Positions 44,201 to 57,538 of a stretch of DNA of 64,000 bases are shown piece after piece. Positions within the stretch are counted from its first letter, which is position 1; every line of letters begins with the position of its first letter. The notes under the pieces were generated by a model. That model ran no database searches, was not told the DNA's origin, and saw only the letters and a program-made list of their open reading frames with translations. Made by a program: the position numbers and the translations under genes. Source of the stretch: Phycisphaera sp. (GTDB lineage: Bacteria > Planctomycetota > Phycisphaerae > Phycisphaerales > Phycisphaeraceae); assembly GCA_016125215.1 (NCBI GenBank), contig WGMF01000026.1, positions 1 through 64,000 of the forward strand. The letters are read 5' to 3'.

Positions 44201-45682
44201 TTAATGGCTCAGGTCGTATTCGGGGTTCAGCGTGATCGGGATCGGCGCGTGGGTTTCTTTCTGCCAGGCTTCGAGTTCATCGCGCATCGTCCTGGCGATG
44301 GCGGGCGAGGATTCTGCCAGGTTGTTCTGTTCGCTTGGGTCGTCCTTGAGGTTGTATAGCTCGACACTGTGGTCCTCCAGAAACTCGATGAGCTTGTAAT
44401 CCGCCCGGCGCATGGCGGTGGCGGGCACGCCGCGCCAGTTGTAGGTCCGACCGTTGTTGAGCTGGGTGGTCACCATCCCGCCCCACGTTGTGGCAAGGTA
44501 GAGCGGGTAGTGCCAGAAGATCGCACGCGCCGGGATCGGTTGGCCCAGCATGAGGGGCACGATGTCCACGCCGTCCACGGGCTGGGTCGTCGGCAGCGGG
44601 GCACGGGCCAGGCGAGCAAAGGTAGGCAGGAAGTCGACACTTGTGATCGGCGTGTCGCACGTCGAGCCCGGCTCGATGGTTCCCGTCCACCGCATCGCCG
44701 CGGGCACGCGGATGCCCCCCTCATACAGCGACCCTTTGCCCCCACGCAGCGGATCGAGCTGTGAGACGACTTGCAGCCCGCCGTTGTCGCTGATGAACAC
44801 GATCAGCGTCTTTTCACCGATCCCAAGTTCATCGACCTTGGCCACCACACGTCCGACGGAAGTATCCACTGCCTCGATCATCGCGGCGTAGGTGGGGTTG
44901 AAGTTCCGGCGTTGATCCATGGGAATCTTGTCGAGTTTGGACCGGTACTTTTTAATGATCGCCTGCCTGGCGTGGTGCGGCACATGCACATCCCAATGAC
45001 AAAGGTACAAAAAGAACGGTCTGGCGCGATTGGCTTCGATGAATTTCAGCGAGCGATCTGTGAGTCTCTCCGCCACGTCGATGTTGCCGTAGAAAGAGCC
45101 GTTGGGTCCGCCCTGACCGTCTGCCGAACTTTCATCGAAGCCCTGCACATCATTGCCCAGGTGCCACTTGCCGAACCGCGCGGTGGTGTAGCCCGAGGCC
45201 TTGAGCACTTCCGGGATGCAGACGAATTTCGGGTCAAGATCGTTGGTGACCTCGAACTGTTCGTCGGCTTTCATCGCAAGCGTCTTGTCCTTTCGATCCA
45301 CCGCGGGGACGAGCAGCTTCATATATCTCGGGTTGCCCTTGGATCTGCCGCCGGGCGTGTAGATGTGGTGGCGCGGCGTGTAGGTGCCGCTCATCAGCGA
45401 TGCGCGGGTCGGCGAGCAGTTGGGGCCGCAGGTGTAGGCGCTCTCAAAAACCATGCCCTCTCCAGCGAGCCTGTCGATGTTCGGCGTCTCAAAGAAGTCG
45501 GCACCGGCGTAGCCCACGTCCTTCCACCCCAGGTCGTCGGCCATGATGAAGATGATGTTCGGCCTGGTGGCTTCCACGGGCTGTGCCGTTGCCCAGGGGG
45601 TCGGCAAAACCGACAGCGTCGCCGCGCCGCACGCCAGGGCCAGGCCCTCGGTCATTCGCCTCCCAGAGAGATTGCCAATCAT
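44201..45682 (-). CDS. Secreted formylglycine sulfatase (S1 family)
   Basis: A 493-residue arylsulfatase-like enzyme. A signal peptide precedes RPNIIFIMADDLGWKD (metal aspartates). The maturation motif CSPTR at residues 89-93 becomes formylglycine. GKWHLGN and DNGGLQ lie further on. Substrate: probably a sulfated polysaccharide fragment. AAGGAG precedes ATG 45682. It diverges from the GH127 gene across 109 bases. Confidence 0.9.
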   Translation of the reverse strand: MIGNLSGRRMTEGLALACGAATLSVLPTPWATAQPVEATRPNIIFIMADDLGWKDVGYAGADFFETPNIDRLAGEGMVFESAYTCGPNCSPTRASLMSGTYTPRHHIYTPGGRSKGNPRYMKLLVPAVDRKDKTLAMKADEQFEVTNDLDPKFVCIPEVLKASGYTTARFGKWHLGNDVQGFDESSADGQGGPNGSFYGNIDVAERLTDRSLKFIEANRARPFFLYLCHWDVHVPHHARQAIIKKYRSKLDKIPMDQRRNFNPTYAAMIEAVDTSVGRVVAKVDELGIGEKTLIVFISDNGGLQVVSQLDPLRGGKGSLYEGGIRVPAAMRWTGTIEPGSTCDTPITSVDFLPTFARLARAPLPTTQPVDGVDIVPLMLGQPIPARAIFWHYPLYLATTWGGMVTTQLNNGRTYNWRGVPATAMRRADYKLIEFLEDHSVELYNLKDDPSEQNNLAESSPAIARTMRDELEAWQKETHAPIPITLNPEYDLSH

Positions 45683-45791
45683 GCGTCGGCTCCTTCGTGT
45701 TAAGCTTTGTGTGTCACCCGATTTTACACCACACCTGAATACGCGGCTTGATGCCATGAAGCCTGTTTTTTACGGCTATCGCTGATAGACC

Positions 45792-47663
45792 ATGCAAAAC
45801 AAATCCCCCCTTCACGACGCGATCCGAAACGTCACCTTCCACGGCGGGTTCTGGGGCGGCCTCGTTGAACGCAACCGCGCCGCGACGCTCCCGCACGTGA
45901 TGCACAAGTGCGTCGACGAGGGGCACGTGCTCAACCTCGACATCGCCGCGGGCAAGAGCGACGCGCCCTACCGGGGCGGGGCCGACCTCGACTCGAACCT
46001 GCACAAGGTCATTGAGGGCGCCGCGCTCGTCCTTGCGTCCAACCCTGACAAAGTGTTAGATGCGACGATAGACCAGTGGATCACGAAGCTCGCCGCGGTG
46101 CAGGAACCCGACGGGTATCTCCAGTCCTACATCTCCTCGCAGACCCCCGATGAACGCTACAAGGACCTGCACCGCTCGCACGAGCTTTACTGCATGGGCC
46201 ACATGATCGAGGCGGCCGTCGAGCATTTTTACGCCACCGGCAAGCGCGCGTTCCTCGATGTCGCTGTCCGGGCCGCCGACCACATGGACGCGACCTTCGG
46301 CTACGGCAAGAGCGAAAAAACATCGGGACACCAGGAGGTCGAACTGGCGATCGTCAAACTCTTCGAGGCCACCGGTCAGAAAAAATACCTGGACCTGTCC
46401 CGTTATTTCGTGGACATCCGCGGCGACAGGGGCCTCGTCCACCGCGATTACAGCGGCAAACCGATCATCGACGGCGACCGCACGCCCGGCCGAAACAGGC
46501 CACCCGAATACCGCCAGGACCACAAGCCCGCCGTTGAGCAACGCCAAGCCGTGGGCCACGCCGTCCGCGCCGGATATTTCTACGCCGCCATGACCGACCT
46601 GGCGATGCACTGCGATTCCCAGCCCCACGCACAGGCGGTCGCAGCCATCTGGGACGACATCGTCAACAGAAAGCTCTACATCACAGGCGGCGTCGGCACG
46701 CACCAGTACCGCGACGAGGGCTTCGGCGACCCCTACCTCCTGCCCAACGATTCAGCCTATTGCGAGACCTGCGGCGGCATCGCGCTGCTCCTGTTCAGCC
46801 ACCGCATGGGCCTGCTCACAGGCGAGGCACGCTACGCGGACCTCATCGAGATCATCCTCAACAACAACATGCTGGCCTGCACCGACCTCGCCGGCGTGAA
46901 CTTCTTCTACCGCAACCCGCTCGCAAGCGACGGCTCACGCAAACGCAACGACTGGTGCCACCCCGCGTGCTGCCCGACCAACATCATCCGTATCGTCCCG
47001 CAACTCGCCCGGCTTGCCTACGCCCAGCGCGGTGACTCGATCTTTGTTGATCAATTCGTCAACAGCACCGCATCCGTGAAACTTGACGCGGGCACTGTGC
47101 GAATAACACAGCAATCCAATTACCCCTGGGACGGCAAGATCACGCTCACGCTCGACACCGATTCGCCGATGGAGTTTTCACTCCACATCCGCATCCCCTC
47201 GTGGACGCGCGGCCGACCGGTGACGAGCGACCTCTATGTCACCCATCATGATGAACGTGACCAGCCCACCGTCACGGTCAACGGCCGGGCTGTCGATCCG
47301 GTGCCGCTTGAGAAGGGTTATTGCGTCATCCGCCGCGTGTGGCAAAAAGGCGACCGCGTGGTCGTGGACCTGCCGATGCCCGTCAAGCGTGTGCGGGCAC
47401 ATGAGAATGTCGAATCCTGCCGCGGCCAAATAGCGCTGATGCGTGGGCCGATGGTTTATTGTTTCGAGGAAGCGGACAACCCCGAACCCGCCGGCGTGGT
47501 CCTGACCCCAGACACAACACTCAACGCGGTACACCGGGCCGACCTCCTCGGCGGTGTGACGGTGATCCGTGATGCTGCCCAATCGACCACCGCCATCCCG
47601 TACTTTGCGTGGAACAACCGCAGGCAGGGCAAGATGACGGTGTGGGTCCCGGACAACCTTTGA
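45792..47663 (+). CDS. GH127-family beta-L-arabinofuranosidase-like enzyme
   Basis: A 623-residue cytoplasmic enzyme with no signal peptide. An alpha/alpha barrel contains RSHELYCMGHMIEAAV and GVGTHQYRDEGFGDPYL. The family's metal and nucleophile cluster is visible: YCETCGG and CHPACC at residues 389-394. In GH127 a zinc-bound Cys is the nucleophile, here most likely Cys393. It releases arabinofuranose or related sugars. Confidence 0.9.
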   Translation: MQNKSPLHDAIRNVTFHGGFWGGLVERNRAATLPHVMHKCVDEGHVLNLDIAAGKSDAPYRGGADLDSNLHKVIEGAALVLASNPDKVLDATIDQWITKLAAVQEPDGYLQSYISSQTPDERYKDLHRSHELYCMGHMIEAAVEHFYATGKRAFLDVAVRAADHMDATFGYGKSEKTSGHQEVELAIVKLFEATGQKKYLDLSRYFVDIRGDRGLVHRDYSGKPIIDGDRTPGRNRPPEYRQDHKPAVEQRQAVGHAVRAGYFYAAMTDLAMHCDSQPHAQAVAAIWDDIVNRKLYITGGVGTHQYRDEGFGDPYLLPNDSAYCETCGGIALLLFSHRMGLLTGEARYADLIEIILNNNMLACTDLAGVNFFYRNPLASDGSRKRNDWCHPACCPTNIIRIVPQLARLAYAQRGDSIFVDQFVNSTASVKLDAGTVRITQQSNYPWDGKITLTLDTDSPMEFSLHIRIPSWTRGRPVTSDLYVTHHDERDQPTVTVNGRAVDPVPLEKGYCVIRRVWQKGDRVVVDLPMPVKRVRAHENVESCRGQIALMRGPMVYCFEEADNPEPAGVVLTPDTTLNAVHRADLLGGVTVIRDAAQSTTAIPYFAWNNRRQGKMTVWVPDNL

Positions 47664-47697
47664 AACTCGACGCCGGGGATGGCCGAAGGTTTTTGCC

Positions 47698-51283
<3,586 letters not shown>

Positions 51284-51343
51284 TCAATCTAACCTGTATG
51301 CTGTGTGAGCCAGCATGTTATCCTTTCACGGGAGCAACGCGCA

Positions 51344-52216
51344 ATGAATGCTTGCCTGACCGCTTTTTTTCTCCTGACCATTGGGGTATGTGTGATGGAT
51401 GCCTCAGCCGATTACCCGCCGAAGATCGAAGCCAGCCGCGTCGTAACCTATAAAACGGTCGGTGATGTCGAGCTCAAGCTCTGGTTTTTTGAGCCCAAGG
51501 AACACAAGGCGCACGACAAGACGCCGGCGATCGTGTTTTTCTTCGGTGGCGGTTGGAAGGGCGGCACGCCGACGCAATTCGAGCCCCACGCGCGCTACCT
51601 AGCTTCGCGTGGGATGGTGACCATCGTTGCGGACTACCGCGTGGAAAGCCGGAACAAGACGACGCCGATCGAGTGCGTGAAAGACGGCTGCAGCGCGGTG
51701 CGTTACCTCCGGTCGCACGCCGATGAACTGGGCATCGACCCGGACCGCATCGCCGCCGGCGGGGGGTCGGCGGGGGGGCACGTCGCCGCGGCCACCGCGA
51801 CCGTCACCGCGTTCAACGAAGAGACCGACGACACCACGGTGTCCTGTGTGCCTGATGCGCTGGTGCTCTTCAACCCCGTCTTCGACAACGGCCCGGGCGG
51901 CTACGGGCACGAGCGTGTGAAAGATTACTGGCAGAAGTTCAGCCCCATCGACAACATCCGCGAGGGCCTCCCGCCGAGCATCACGTTCCTGGGGACCAAG
52001 GATGGATTGATCCCCGTGGCCACTGTGGAGCGTTGGAAGACCGAGGCAGAGAAGGTCGGCTCCCGCGCGGAGGTCCATTTTTACGAGGGCGGGGTCCACG
52101 GATTCTTTAACAAGTCGCGGTCGGAAGCGTTTTACAAGGACACGCTCGACAAGACCGATCGGTTTCTGACTTCATTGGGCTACCTTGAGGGTGAGCCGAC
52201 CGTGAGCGAGCCATGA
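51344..52216 (+). CDS. Secreted alpha/beta-hydrolase esterase
   Basis: A 290-residue protein with a signal peptide (CLTAFFLLTIGVCVMDASA). The oxyanion strand is VFFFGGGW, the nucleophile Ser142 is in GGGSAGGH, and the His is in YEGGVHGFF. This BD-FAE/HSL-like type cleaves acetyl or feruloyl esters from polysaccharides. The start at 51344 is chosen for the signal peptide and the GGGAG upstream. Confidence 0.85.
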   Translation: MNACLTAFFLLTIGVCVMDASADYPPKIEASRVVTYKTVGDVELKLWFFEPKEHKAHDKTPAIVFFFGGGWKGGTPTQFEPHARYLASRGMVTIVADYRVESRNKTTPIECVKDGCSAVRYLRSHADELGIDPDRIAAGGGSAGGHVAAATATVTAFNEETDDTTVSCVPDALVLFNPVFDNGPGGYGHERVKDYWQKFSPIDNIREGLPPSITFLGTKDGLIPVATVERWKTEAEKVGSRAEVHFYEGGVHGFFNKSRSEAFYKDTLDKTDRFLTSLGYLEGEPTVSEP

Positions 52217-52331
52217 AGTGGAACTGGGTGATGGAAGGTTGTGTAACCAAGCGGCCGCGTGTGTGTCTGTGGGGGTATGCGGCGTGCGTTTGAAAAAGAA
52301 CGTTCCCGTGCGGGCCCTGCTGGGCTGACCC

Positions 52332-52976
52332 ATGTCGCAAGCGATGACCGACGAGCAACTGTTGACCCGCGCCAAGGCCGGCGATTTCTCGGCGTTTGCC
52401 GGCCTTGTGGACCGCCACGCGGCGGGTGTTTACACGCTGGCGCGTCGGGTCCTGCGCAACGCCCACGACGCGGAGGATGTCGTGCAGACCACCTGGCTCA
52501 AGGCCCTCGAACACCTCGGCACGTTCCGTGAAGAATCGAGCTTCCAGACCTGGCTCCGGCGGATTGCCATGAACACGTCGCTCAATATTCTCCGGAAACA
52601 TAGGGGCCTGCCGATGTCCGCCCCGCTCGGCGGCAACGATCACGACGAGTACCCCGCGCACGGCCCCGAGGACATCCGTGAATGGCGAGAAGACGCGGTC
52701 GAACAGGCGCAGCGCAGGGAGGTGCGTGAGCAACTCGACCACGCCGTCGCTGAACTCGACGAGAAGCACCGCCTCGTCTTCGTGCTGCGTGACATCGAGG
52801 GCATGAGCGTCGAGGAGACGGCCGGTGCGCTGGGCATCTCGACATCGAACGTGAAGGTCCGCCTGATGCGCGCGCGTCTGAAACTGCGTGAGCGACTGAC
52901 CGGGGTGTTCGGTCAAGGCCCGGGGCTCAAGCCCGCGGGTCACGACCACAGCGGCCTGTCCACCCACCGGGGTTGA
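52332..52976 (+). CDS. ECF-type RNA polymerase sigma factor
   Basis: A 214-residue sigma factor. Region 2 has AEDVVQTTWLKALEHL, and region 4 has VEETAGALGISTSNVKVRLMRAR. The extension after region 4 is polar (GHDHSGLSTHRG). The anti-sigma gene follows 11 bases later, so this is probably an autoregulated stress regulon. It may control the RND cluster. Confidence 0.92.
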   Translation: MSQAMTDEQLLTRAKAGDFSAFAGLVDRHAAGVYTLARRVLRNAHDAEDVVQTTWLKALEHLGTFREESSFQTWLRRIAMNTSLNILRKHRGLPMSAPLGGNDHDEYPAHGPEDIREWREDAVEQAQRREVREQLDHAVAELDEKHRLVFVLRDIEGMSVEETAGALGISTSNVKVRLMRARLKLRERLTGVFGQGPGLKPAGHDHSGLSTHRG

Positions 52977-52987
52977 AGGGGATTCCC

Positions 52988-53230
52988 ATGGAATGCAAAG
53001 ACCTGCTCGAGCTCATCAACCAATACATCGACGAAGAGGTCGATGCGTCGGTCTGCGAGAAGTTCGAGAAGCACCTGGCCGAGTGCAAACCCTGCCGTGT
53101 GGTCATTGATTCCATCCGTGGGACGATCCAGCTTTACCGGGGCGACCAGCCGTATGAACTGCCCGACGATGTCCGCAACCGCCTGCACGAAACACTTCAA
53201 AAACACTGGTCCAGGCCGCAAGAGGGTTGA
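52988..53230 (+). CDS. Soluble zinc-binding anti-sigma factor (ZAS type)
   Basis: An 80-residue protein with the ZAS zinc ligands Cys3, His29, Cys33 and Cys36 (HLAECKPC). There is no membrane helix, unlike many zf-HC2 anti-sigma factors. It resembles RsrA-type redox-sensitive anti-sigma factors. GAAGGGG precedes the ATG. It presumably holds the ECF factor and releases it on thiol oxidation. Confidence 0.85.
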   Translation: MECKDLLELINQYIDEEVDASVCEKFEKHLAECKPCRVVIDSIRGTIQLYRGDQPYELPDDVRNRLHETLQKHWSRPQEG

Positions 53231-53300
53231 CCGGTTGATCTTCCGACGTGCCGTATCGGCGCTCGAGCGGACGAATCAATCAAAATTTTATACACGGCTT

Positions 53301-53316
53301 GTCCGTACGTCCGTAC
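53301..53316 (+). repeat. Tandem GTCCGTAC octamer upstream of the DUF2892 gene
   Basis: GTCCGTAC is repeated twice with no gap, giving an embedded CGTAC palindrome. It lies about 75 bases before ATG 53391 in an AT-rich spacer. It could be an operator for the downstream RND cluster. Confidence 0.45.
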
Positions 53317-53390
53317 ACTCGTTTGTAACCGCAGTAGGTTTCGCGTGTCTGTACCGGTGACACCGCACTTGCCTTAACAGGAGCACCCCC

Positions 53391-53603
53391 ATGACCGTTG
53401 AAAAAGCGCTGCGTCTGACCGCGGGTTTCTTTGTGCTGCTCTCCGTCACGCTGGCCGTGACCGTCAATATCTGGTGGCTGGCTTTCACCGCCTTCGTCGG
53501 GCTGAACCTCTTCCAATCGGGCTTGACCAACTGGTGCCCGGCCATGTGGCTCTACCAGAAGATGGGCCTCAAGTCTTCATGCGCGCAAGCGACGCAGGCA
53601 TAA
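53391..53603 (+). CDS. DUF2892-family small membrane protein
   Basis: A 70-residue protein with two membrane helices (TAGFFVLLSVTLAVTV and LAFTAFVGLNLFQSGL). The conserved end LTNWCPAMWLYQKMG is diagnostic of DUF2892, often joined to rhodanese domains. CAGGAG stands eight bases before the ATG. It is 18 bases from the RND gene, so the two are probably cotranscribed. Confidence 0.88.
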   Translation: MTVEKALRLTAGFFVLLSVTLAVTVNIWWLAFTAFVGLNLFQSGLTNWCPAMWLYQKMGLKSSCAQATQA

Positions 53604-53621
53604 CCCCGGGACAGACCCACC

Positions 53622-56489
53622 ATGAATTTCCACCCCGCGCGATCGGTCATCCGATTCTCACTCGACCACCCGAATGTCATCACCGCACTGATGCTCGGTT
53701 CGACGCTCGTGCTCCTTGCGCTCGCGGCGATCCCCACGGTGTTGCAACACCCCGTCGGTCCGCTGCCGCCGGCCCGCATCGACACCGACCCGGAGAACAT
53801 GCTCCCCCACGACGAGCCGCACCGCGTCTACCACGACCGGATGAAACGCAACTTCTCGATGTGGGACATGGTCGTCGTCGGTGTCGTCAACGACAAAAAT
53901 CCGCAGGGCGTCTTCAACCCCGATTCGCTCTTGCGCATCAGGCAACTGACCGACTACGCCAAGACCCTCACCTGGCCCGACCCCGGCTTCCCCGACGACC
54001 CGACCAAACGCCGCGGCGTGATCGAACCGGACATCATCGCGCCGTCGGTCGTGGACAACATCCAACAGGGCCGGCAGGGGGAAGTGGTCTTCAGTTGGCT
54101 CATGCCGCGCGTGCCGGTGAGCAACACACAAGCCGGCGAGGTCCGTGACGCCGCGCTGAAAATCCCATTCCTCAAGGGCACGCTCGTCAGCGAAGACGGC
54201 AAGGCCATTGCGATCTACCTGCCGATCACCAGCAAGGACATGTCGTACGAAATTCGGCAGAAACTGCTGGAGAAGATTGCCACGTTCGGGAGCGTCGATG
54301 ACGAGTTCCACATCACCGGCCTGCCCGTCGCCGAGGACACGTTCGGCGTCGAGATGTTCTACCAGATGGCGATCTCCGCGCCGCTGGCGATGGGCGTGAT
54401 CTTCCTGCTCATGTGGTTTTTCTTCAAGAAGCTCTCGCTCATTGTTCCGCCGATGGTCATTGCGATGGTCTGCGCCGTGGGCACGATGGCGCTGCTCGTC
54501 ATCACGGGCAACACCATCCACATCATGAGCTCGATGATCCCGATCTTCATCATGCCCATCGCGGTGCTCGACGCGATCCACATCCTCAGCGACTTCTTCG
54601 ACCGTTACCGCCAATTGCGAGAGAGGCGCAAGACCATCGAGCACGTCATGGACACGCTGTTTATGCCGATGCTTTTCACGTCGCTCACCACCGTGGCAGG
54701 CTTTGCATCGCTGGCCTTGACACCCATCCCGCCGGTGCAGGTCTTTGGCATCTTCGTCGGCATCGGCGTGTCGCTGGCTTGGATATGGACCATCACCTTC
54801 ATCCCCGCGGCGGTCATGCTCATCCCCGAGCGCTGGCTTGCGTCGCTGGCCACCGGTGCCCAGGCACACACGCACGACGAAGCGCACGGCTGGCTCGGAC
54901 GCGTGCTCCCCGTCGTCGGGCAGATGACTCACCGCTACGCCAAAGCGATCCTCGTGCTCACGGTCCTGGTCTCGCTCGTCTCGGAGTACGGCATGAGCCG
55001 AATCACCATCAACGACAACCCGACCAAGTGGTTCACCGACAGCCACCCGATCCGTGTCGCGGACCGTGTGCTCAACGAACACTTCGGCGGGACGTACATG
55101 GCGTTTCTCACGCTCGCGCCCAAGGCTGAAGCAGAAACTCCCACGCCTCACACCAAGGCGGACCTACCCCCGGTCATCGACCCACCCTCGGCATCAGGCG
55201 ATGCATTGCCGGACTTACCCGCGGGGCTGGGCGGCGATGGCCCGGCGCTGCCCGAGGGTCTGGGCGGTGACGCTGTGATGCAAATGCCCACGCCCACGCC
55301 AAACACTTTCACGGTCGCTGACGAACCCTTCAAACAGCCCGAGGTCCTGCGGTACATCGCTGACCTGCAGCAATACCTGCTCACCGTGACCGACGGGCGG
55401 GGCGACAAACTCGTCGGCAAGAGCAACTCCGTAACCGACCTGGTCAAGACCGTCCACCGTGAACTACTCAGCGGCACACAGGCTGATTTTCGTGTGCCCG
55501 ACTCGGCAAACGGTGTGGCAGACACGCTGCTCCAGTTCCAGAACAGCCACCGACCGCAGGACCTTTGGCACTTCATCACGCCCGACCACCGCGAGGCCAG
55601 CCTCTGGCTTCAACTGCGCAGCGGCGACAACCGTGACATGTCGCGCGTCGTCCACGCCGTCGACCGATACATCCAGGGCCACCCGCTCCCGGCGGGACTC
55701 GAGCACAAGTGGTTCGGCTTGACCTACATCAACGTCATCTGGCAGGAGCGCATGGTCAGCGGCATGTTGCAGGCGTTCCTCGGCAGCTTCCTCGTGGTGC
55801 TGCTCATGATGATTTTCCTCTTCCGTTCCGGGTTGTGGGGTTTGCTCTCAATGATCCCGCTCACGGTGACGGTGGGGCTGATCTATGGCTTGATCGGCTT
55901 GGTCGGCAAGGACTACGACATGCCCATCGCGGTGCTCAGTTCGCTGTCGCTGGGGCTTGCGGTGGACTATGCGATCCACTTCCTGGCACGCAGCCGGGAG
56001 GCTTACAGGGAGCACGGCTCGTGGGCCGGGGCCGTCGGTCCGATGTTCGGCGAGCCGGCCCGTGCCATCACGCGCAACGCCATCGTCGTGGGTGTGGGCT
56101 TTCTGCCGTTGCTCGCTGCGCCGCTCGTGCCCTACAAGACCGTCGGCCTGTTCATCGCGCTGATCCTCCTGACCGCGGGTTTTGCGTCGCTGTTGATCCT
56201 GCCGGCCCTGCTCACGGTGCTGGAGAAGTGGCTCTTCCCCTCGACCGCAGCCAAGTCGATGACCTGCCGGTGCGGGACCTGCGTGCTCAGCGCTCTGGCC
56301 GCCGTGGCATTGGTCGCCATCAACGTGCATCAGTTTCTGGACATCGGCTGGACACACATGACCTGGGCTAGTTTAGGCGCGGTGGTCGTGCTGCTGGGGC
56401 TGTGCTGGGCCTCGTCACGCAGGGCGTCGTGCAAGACCCCGGACACCGCGGAACAAACCGATCAACACACGCAAGGAGCGTCATCATGA
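53622..56489 (+). CDS. RND/MMPL-family exporter
   Basis: A 955-residue inner-membrane transporter. Helix 1 (about 20-41) precedes a first periplasmic loop with NMLPHDEPHRVYHD. Helices around 240-430 follow, with the sterol-sensing-like IPIFIMPIAVLDAIHIL. A second periplasmic loop (about 465-690) and a last helix group (about 705-870) follow. Residues 531-549 hold two copies of an LPxGLGG motif. An extra C-terminal pair of helices with Cys residues (CRCGTC) is unusual. Its cargo is probably a lipid or hydrophobic compound; see the LolA-like gene that overlaps it. Confidence 0.88.
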   Translation: MNFHPARSVIRFSLDHPNVITALMLGSTLVLLALAAIPTVLQHPVGPLPPARIDTDPENMLPHDEPHRVYHDRMKRNFSMWDMVVVGVVNDKNPQGVFNPDSLLRIRQLTDYAKTLTWPDPGFPDDPTKRRGVIEPDIIAPSVVDNIQQGRQGEVVFSWLMPRVPVSNTQAGEVRDAALKIPFLKGTLVSEDGKAIAIYLPITSKDMSYEIRQKLLEKIATFGSVDDEFHITGLPVAEDTFGVEMFYQMAISAPLAMGVIFLLMWFFFKKLSLIVPPMVIAMVCAVGTMALLVITGNTIHIMSSMIPIFIMPIAVLDAIHILSDFFDRYRQLRERRKTIEHVMDTLFMPMLFTSLTTVAGFASLALTPIPPVQVFGIFVGIGVSLAWIWTITFIPAAVMLIPERWLASLATGAQAHTHDEAHGWLGRVLPVVGQMTHRYAKAILVLTVLVSLVSEYGMSRITINDNPTKWFTDSHPIRVADRVLNEHFGGTYMAFLTLAPKAEAETPTPHTKADLPPVIDPPSASGDALPDLPAGLGGDGPALPEGLGGDAVMQMPTPTPNTFTVADEPFKQPEVLRYIADLQQYLLTVTDGRGDKLVGKSNSVTDLVKTVHRELLSGTQADFRVPDSANGVADTLLQFQNSHRPQDLWHFITPDHREASLWLQLRSGDNRDMSRVVHAVDRYIQGHPLPAGLEHKWFGLTYINVIWQERMVSGMLQAFLGSFLVVLLMMIFLFRSGLWGLLSMIPLTVTVGLIYGLIGLVGKDYDMPIAVLSSLSLGLAVDYAIHFLARSREAYREHGSWAGAVGPMFGEPARAITRNAIVVGVGFLPLLAAPLVPYKTVGLFIALILLTAGFASLLILPALLTVLEKWLFPSTAAKSMTCRCGTCVLSALAAVALVAINVHQFLDIGWTHMTWASLGAVVVLLGLCWASSRRASCKTPDTAEQTDQHTQGASS

Positions 56490-57505
56490 AACGCAGGGTT
56501 GTGAATGAAAAGCCCCTCCCCTTTGAAGGGGAGGGGTTGGGGAGGGGATGTGCAGCAGGGTATTTCAGATTGTTACCCATAGTGGTGACTCGAAACACCC
56601 TCCCCCAACCCCTCCCTCTGAAGAGGGAGGGGAGTTTTCAAGCACGATCTAAGCATTGGGCAATGCTTGCGGGACTGCTGATTGTGCACGTGAGCGTGTT
56701 GTTCACGCAGCCCACGCGCGCCCAAGGCGCGGACGACAAGCCCGTTGCCACACCGGGCGTGGAGGAGATCGTCCATCACGCCAATTACATGGCCTACTAC
56801 CAGGGCCGGGACGGACGCGCCAAGGTCACGATGACGATCACCGACAGCCAGGGCAGGCAACGCAACAGGCAGTTCACAATCCCGCGCCGCGACGACACGG
56901 AGTCCGAGGACCTGGCCGACGCCGCCTATCGAAGTCGGCAGAAGTTCTATGTTTATTTCCACCAGCCCCCCGACGTCGCGGGCACGGTCTTCATGGTCCA
57001 CAAGCACCTGACGGGCGACGACGACCGCTGGCTCTACCTCCCCGGCTTGGACCTGGTCAAGCGCATCGCCGCCACGGACAAACGCACGAGCTTCGTCGGG
57101 TCGGACTTCTTCTACGAAGACGTGTCGGGACGCAGCATCGACCTCGACGAGCACGAACTGACGCAGACCACCGATAATTATTTTGTATTGAAAAACACGC
57201 CCAAAGACCCGGACTCGGTCGAGTTTTCCCACTACGTGATGTATCTCCACCGGGCCAGCTTCATCCCGGTCCAGACCATTTACTACGACAAGAACGGCGA
57301 AAAATACCGCGTGTACAAGGCCCTGAAGGTCGAAACGATCGGCGGCCACCCGACCGTCACACGCTCAACGATGCAGAACCTCAAGACCGGCAGCACCACC
57401 GACATGACCTACACCGATGTGAAATACGACACCGGCATCCCCGACGAGGTCTTCACCGAGCGTTACCTGCGCAAGCCGCCCGCGGAGTATCTTGGCAGCG
57501 AGTGA
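56486..57505 (+). CDS. LolA-like outer-membrane lipoprotein-sorting protein with an inserted element in its signal peptide
   Basis: A 339-residue periplasmic protein of the PF17131 type, with RQFTIPRRDDTES, WLYLPGLDLVKRIA and FVGSDFFYEDVSGR. ATG 56486 overlaps the RND stop (ATGA) and has AAGGAG upstream. The N-terminus is MKRRVVNE, then 41 codons of a dispersed palindromic element (56512-56634). The signal-peptide core (MLAGLLIVHVSVLFTQ, cut near TRAQG) comes only after it. If the start is as coded, signal peptidase would remove the insert. An internal ATG at AMLAGLL could also serve. It probably carries lipid between the RND pump and the barrel protein. Confidence 0.82.
   Translation: MKRRVVNEKPLPFEGEGLGRGCAAGYFRLLPIVVTRNTLPQPLPLKREGSFQARSKHWAMLAGLLIVHVSVLFTQPTRAQGADDKPVATPGVEEIVHHANYMAYYQGRDGRAKVTMTITDSQGRQRNRQFTIPRRDDTESEDLADAAYRSRQKFYVYFHQPPDVAGTVFMVHKHLTGDDDRWLYLPGLDLVKRIAATDKRTSFVGSDFFYEDVSGRSIDLDEHELTQTTDNYFVLKNTPKDPDSVEFSHYVMYLHRASFIPVQTIYYDKNGEKYRVYKALKVETIGGHPTVTRSTMQNLKTGSTTDMTYTDVKYDTGIPDEVFTERYLRKPPAEYLGSE
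56512..56634 (+). repeat. Dispersed palindromic element, copy C (in frame, signal peptide)
   Basis: It has the same arms as copy B (CCCTTTGAAGGGGAGGGG and CCTCTGAAGAGGGAGGGG) and, by hand count, is 123 bp long. It is open in the LolA-like frame and encodes KPLPFEGEGLGRG and PQPLPLKREGS. It is read from the strand opposite to that used by the gene at copy B. Confidence 0.85.
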
Positions 57506-57538
57506 TCGGTTGGCCAGTCTTCGTATTGGGAGTTGCGA

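Noticed and set aside
53324-53350. ECF-type promoter (TGTAACC and CGTGTC) before the DUF2892 gene
   Set aside because: The spacing is shorter than normal for ECF promoters and the match is loose.
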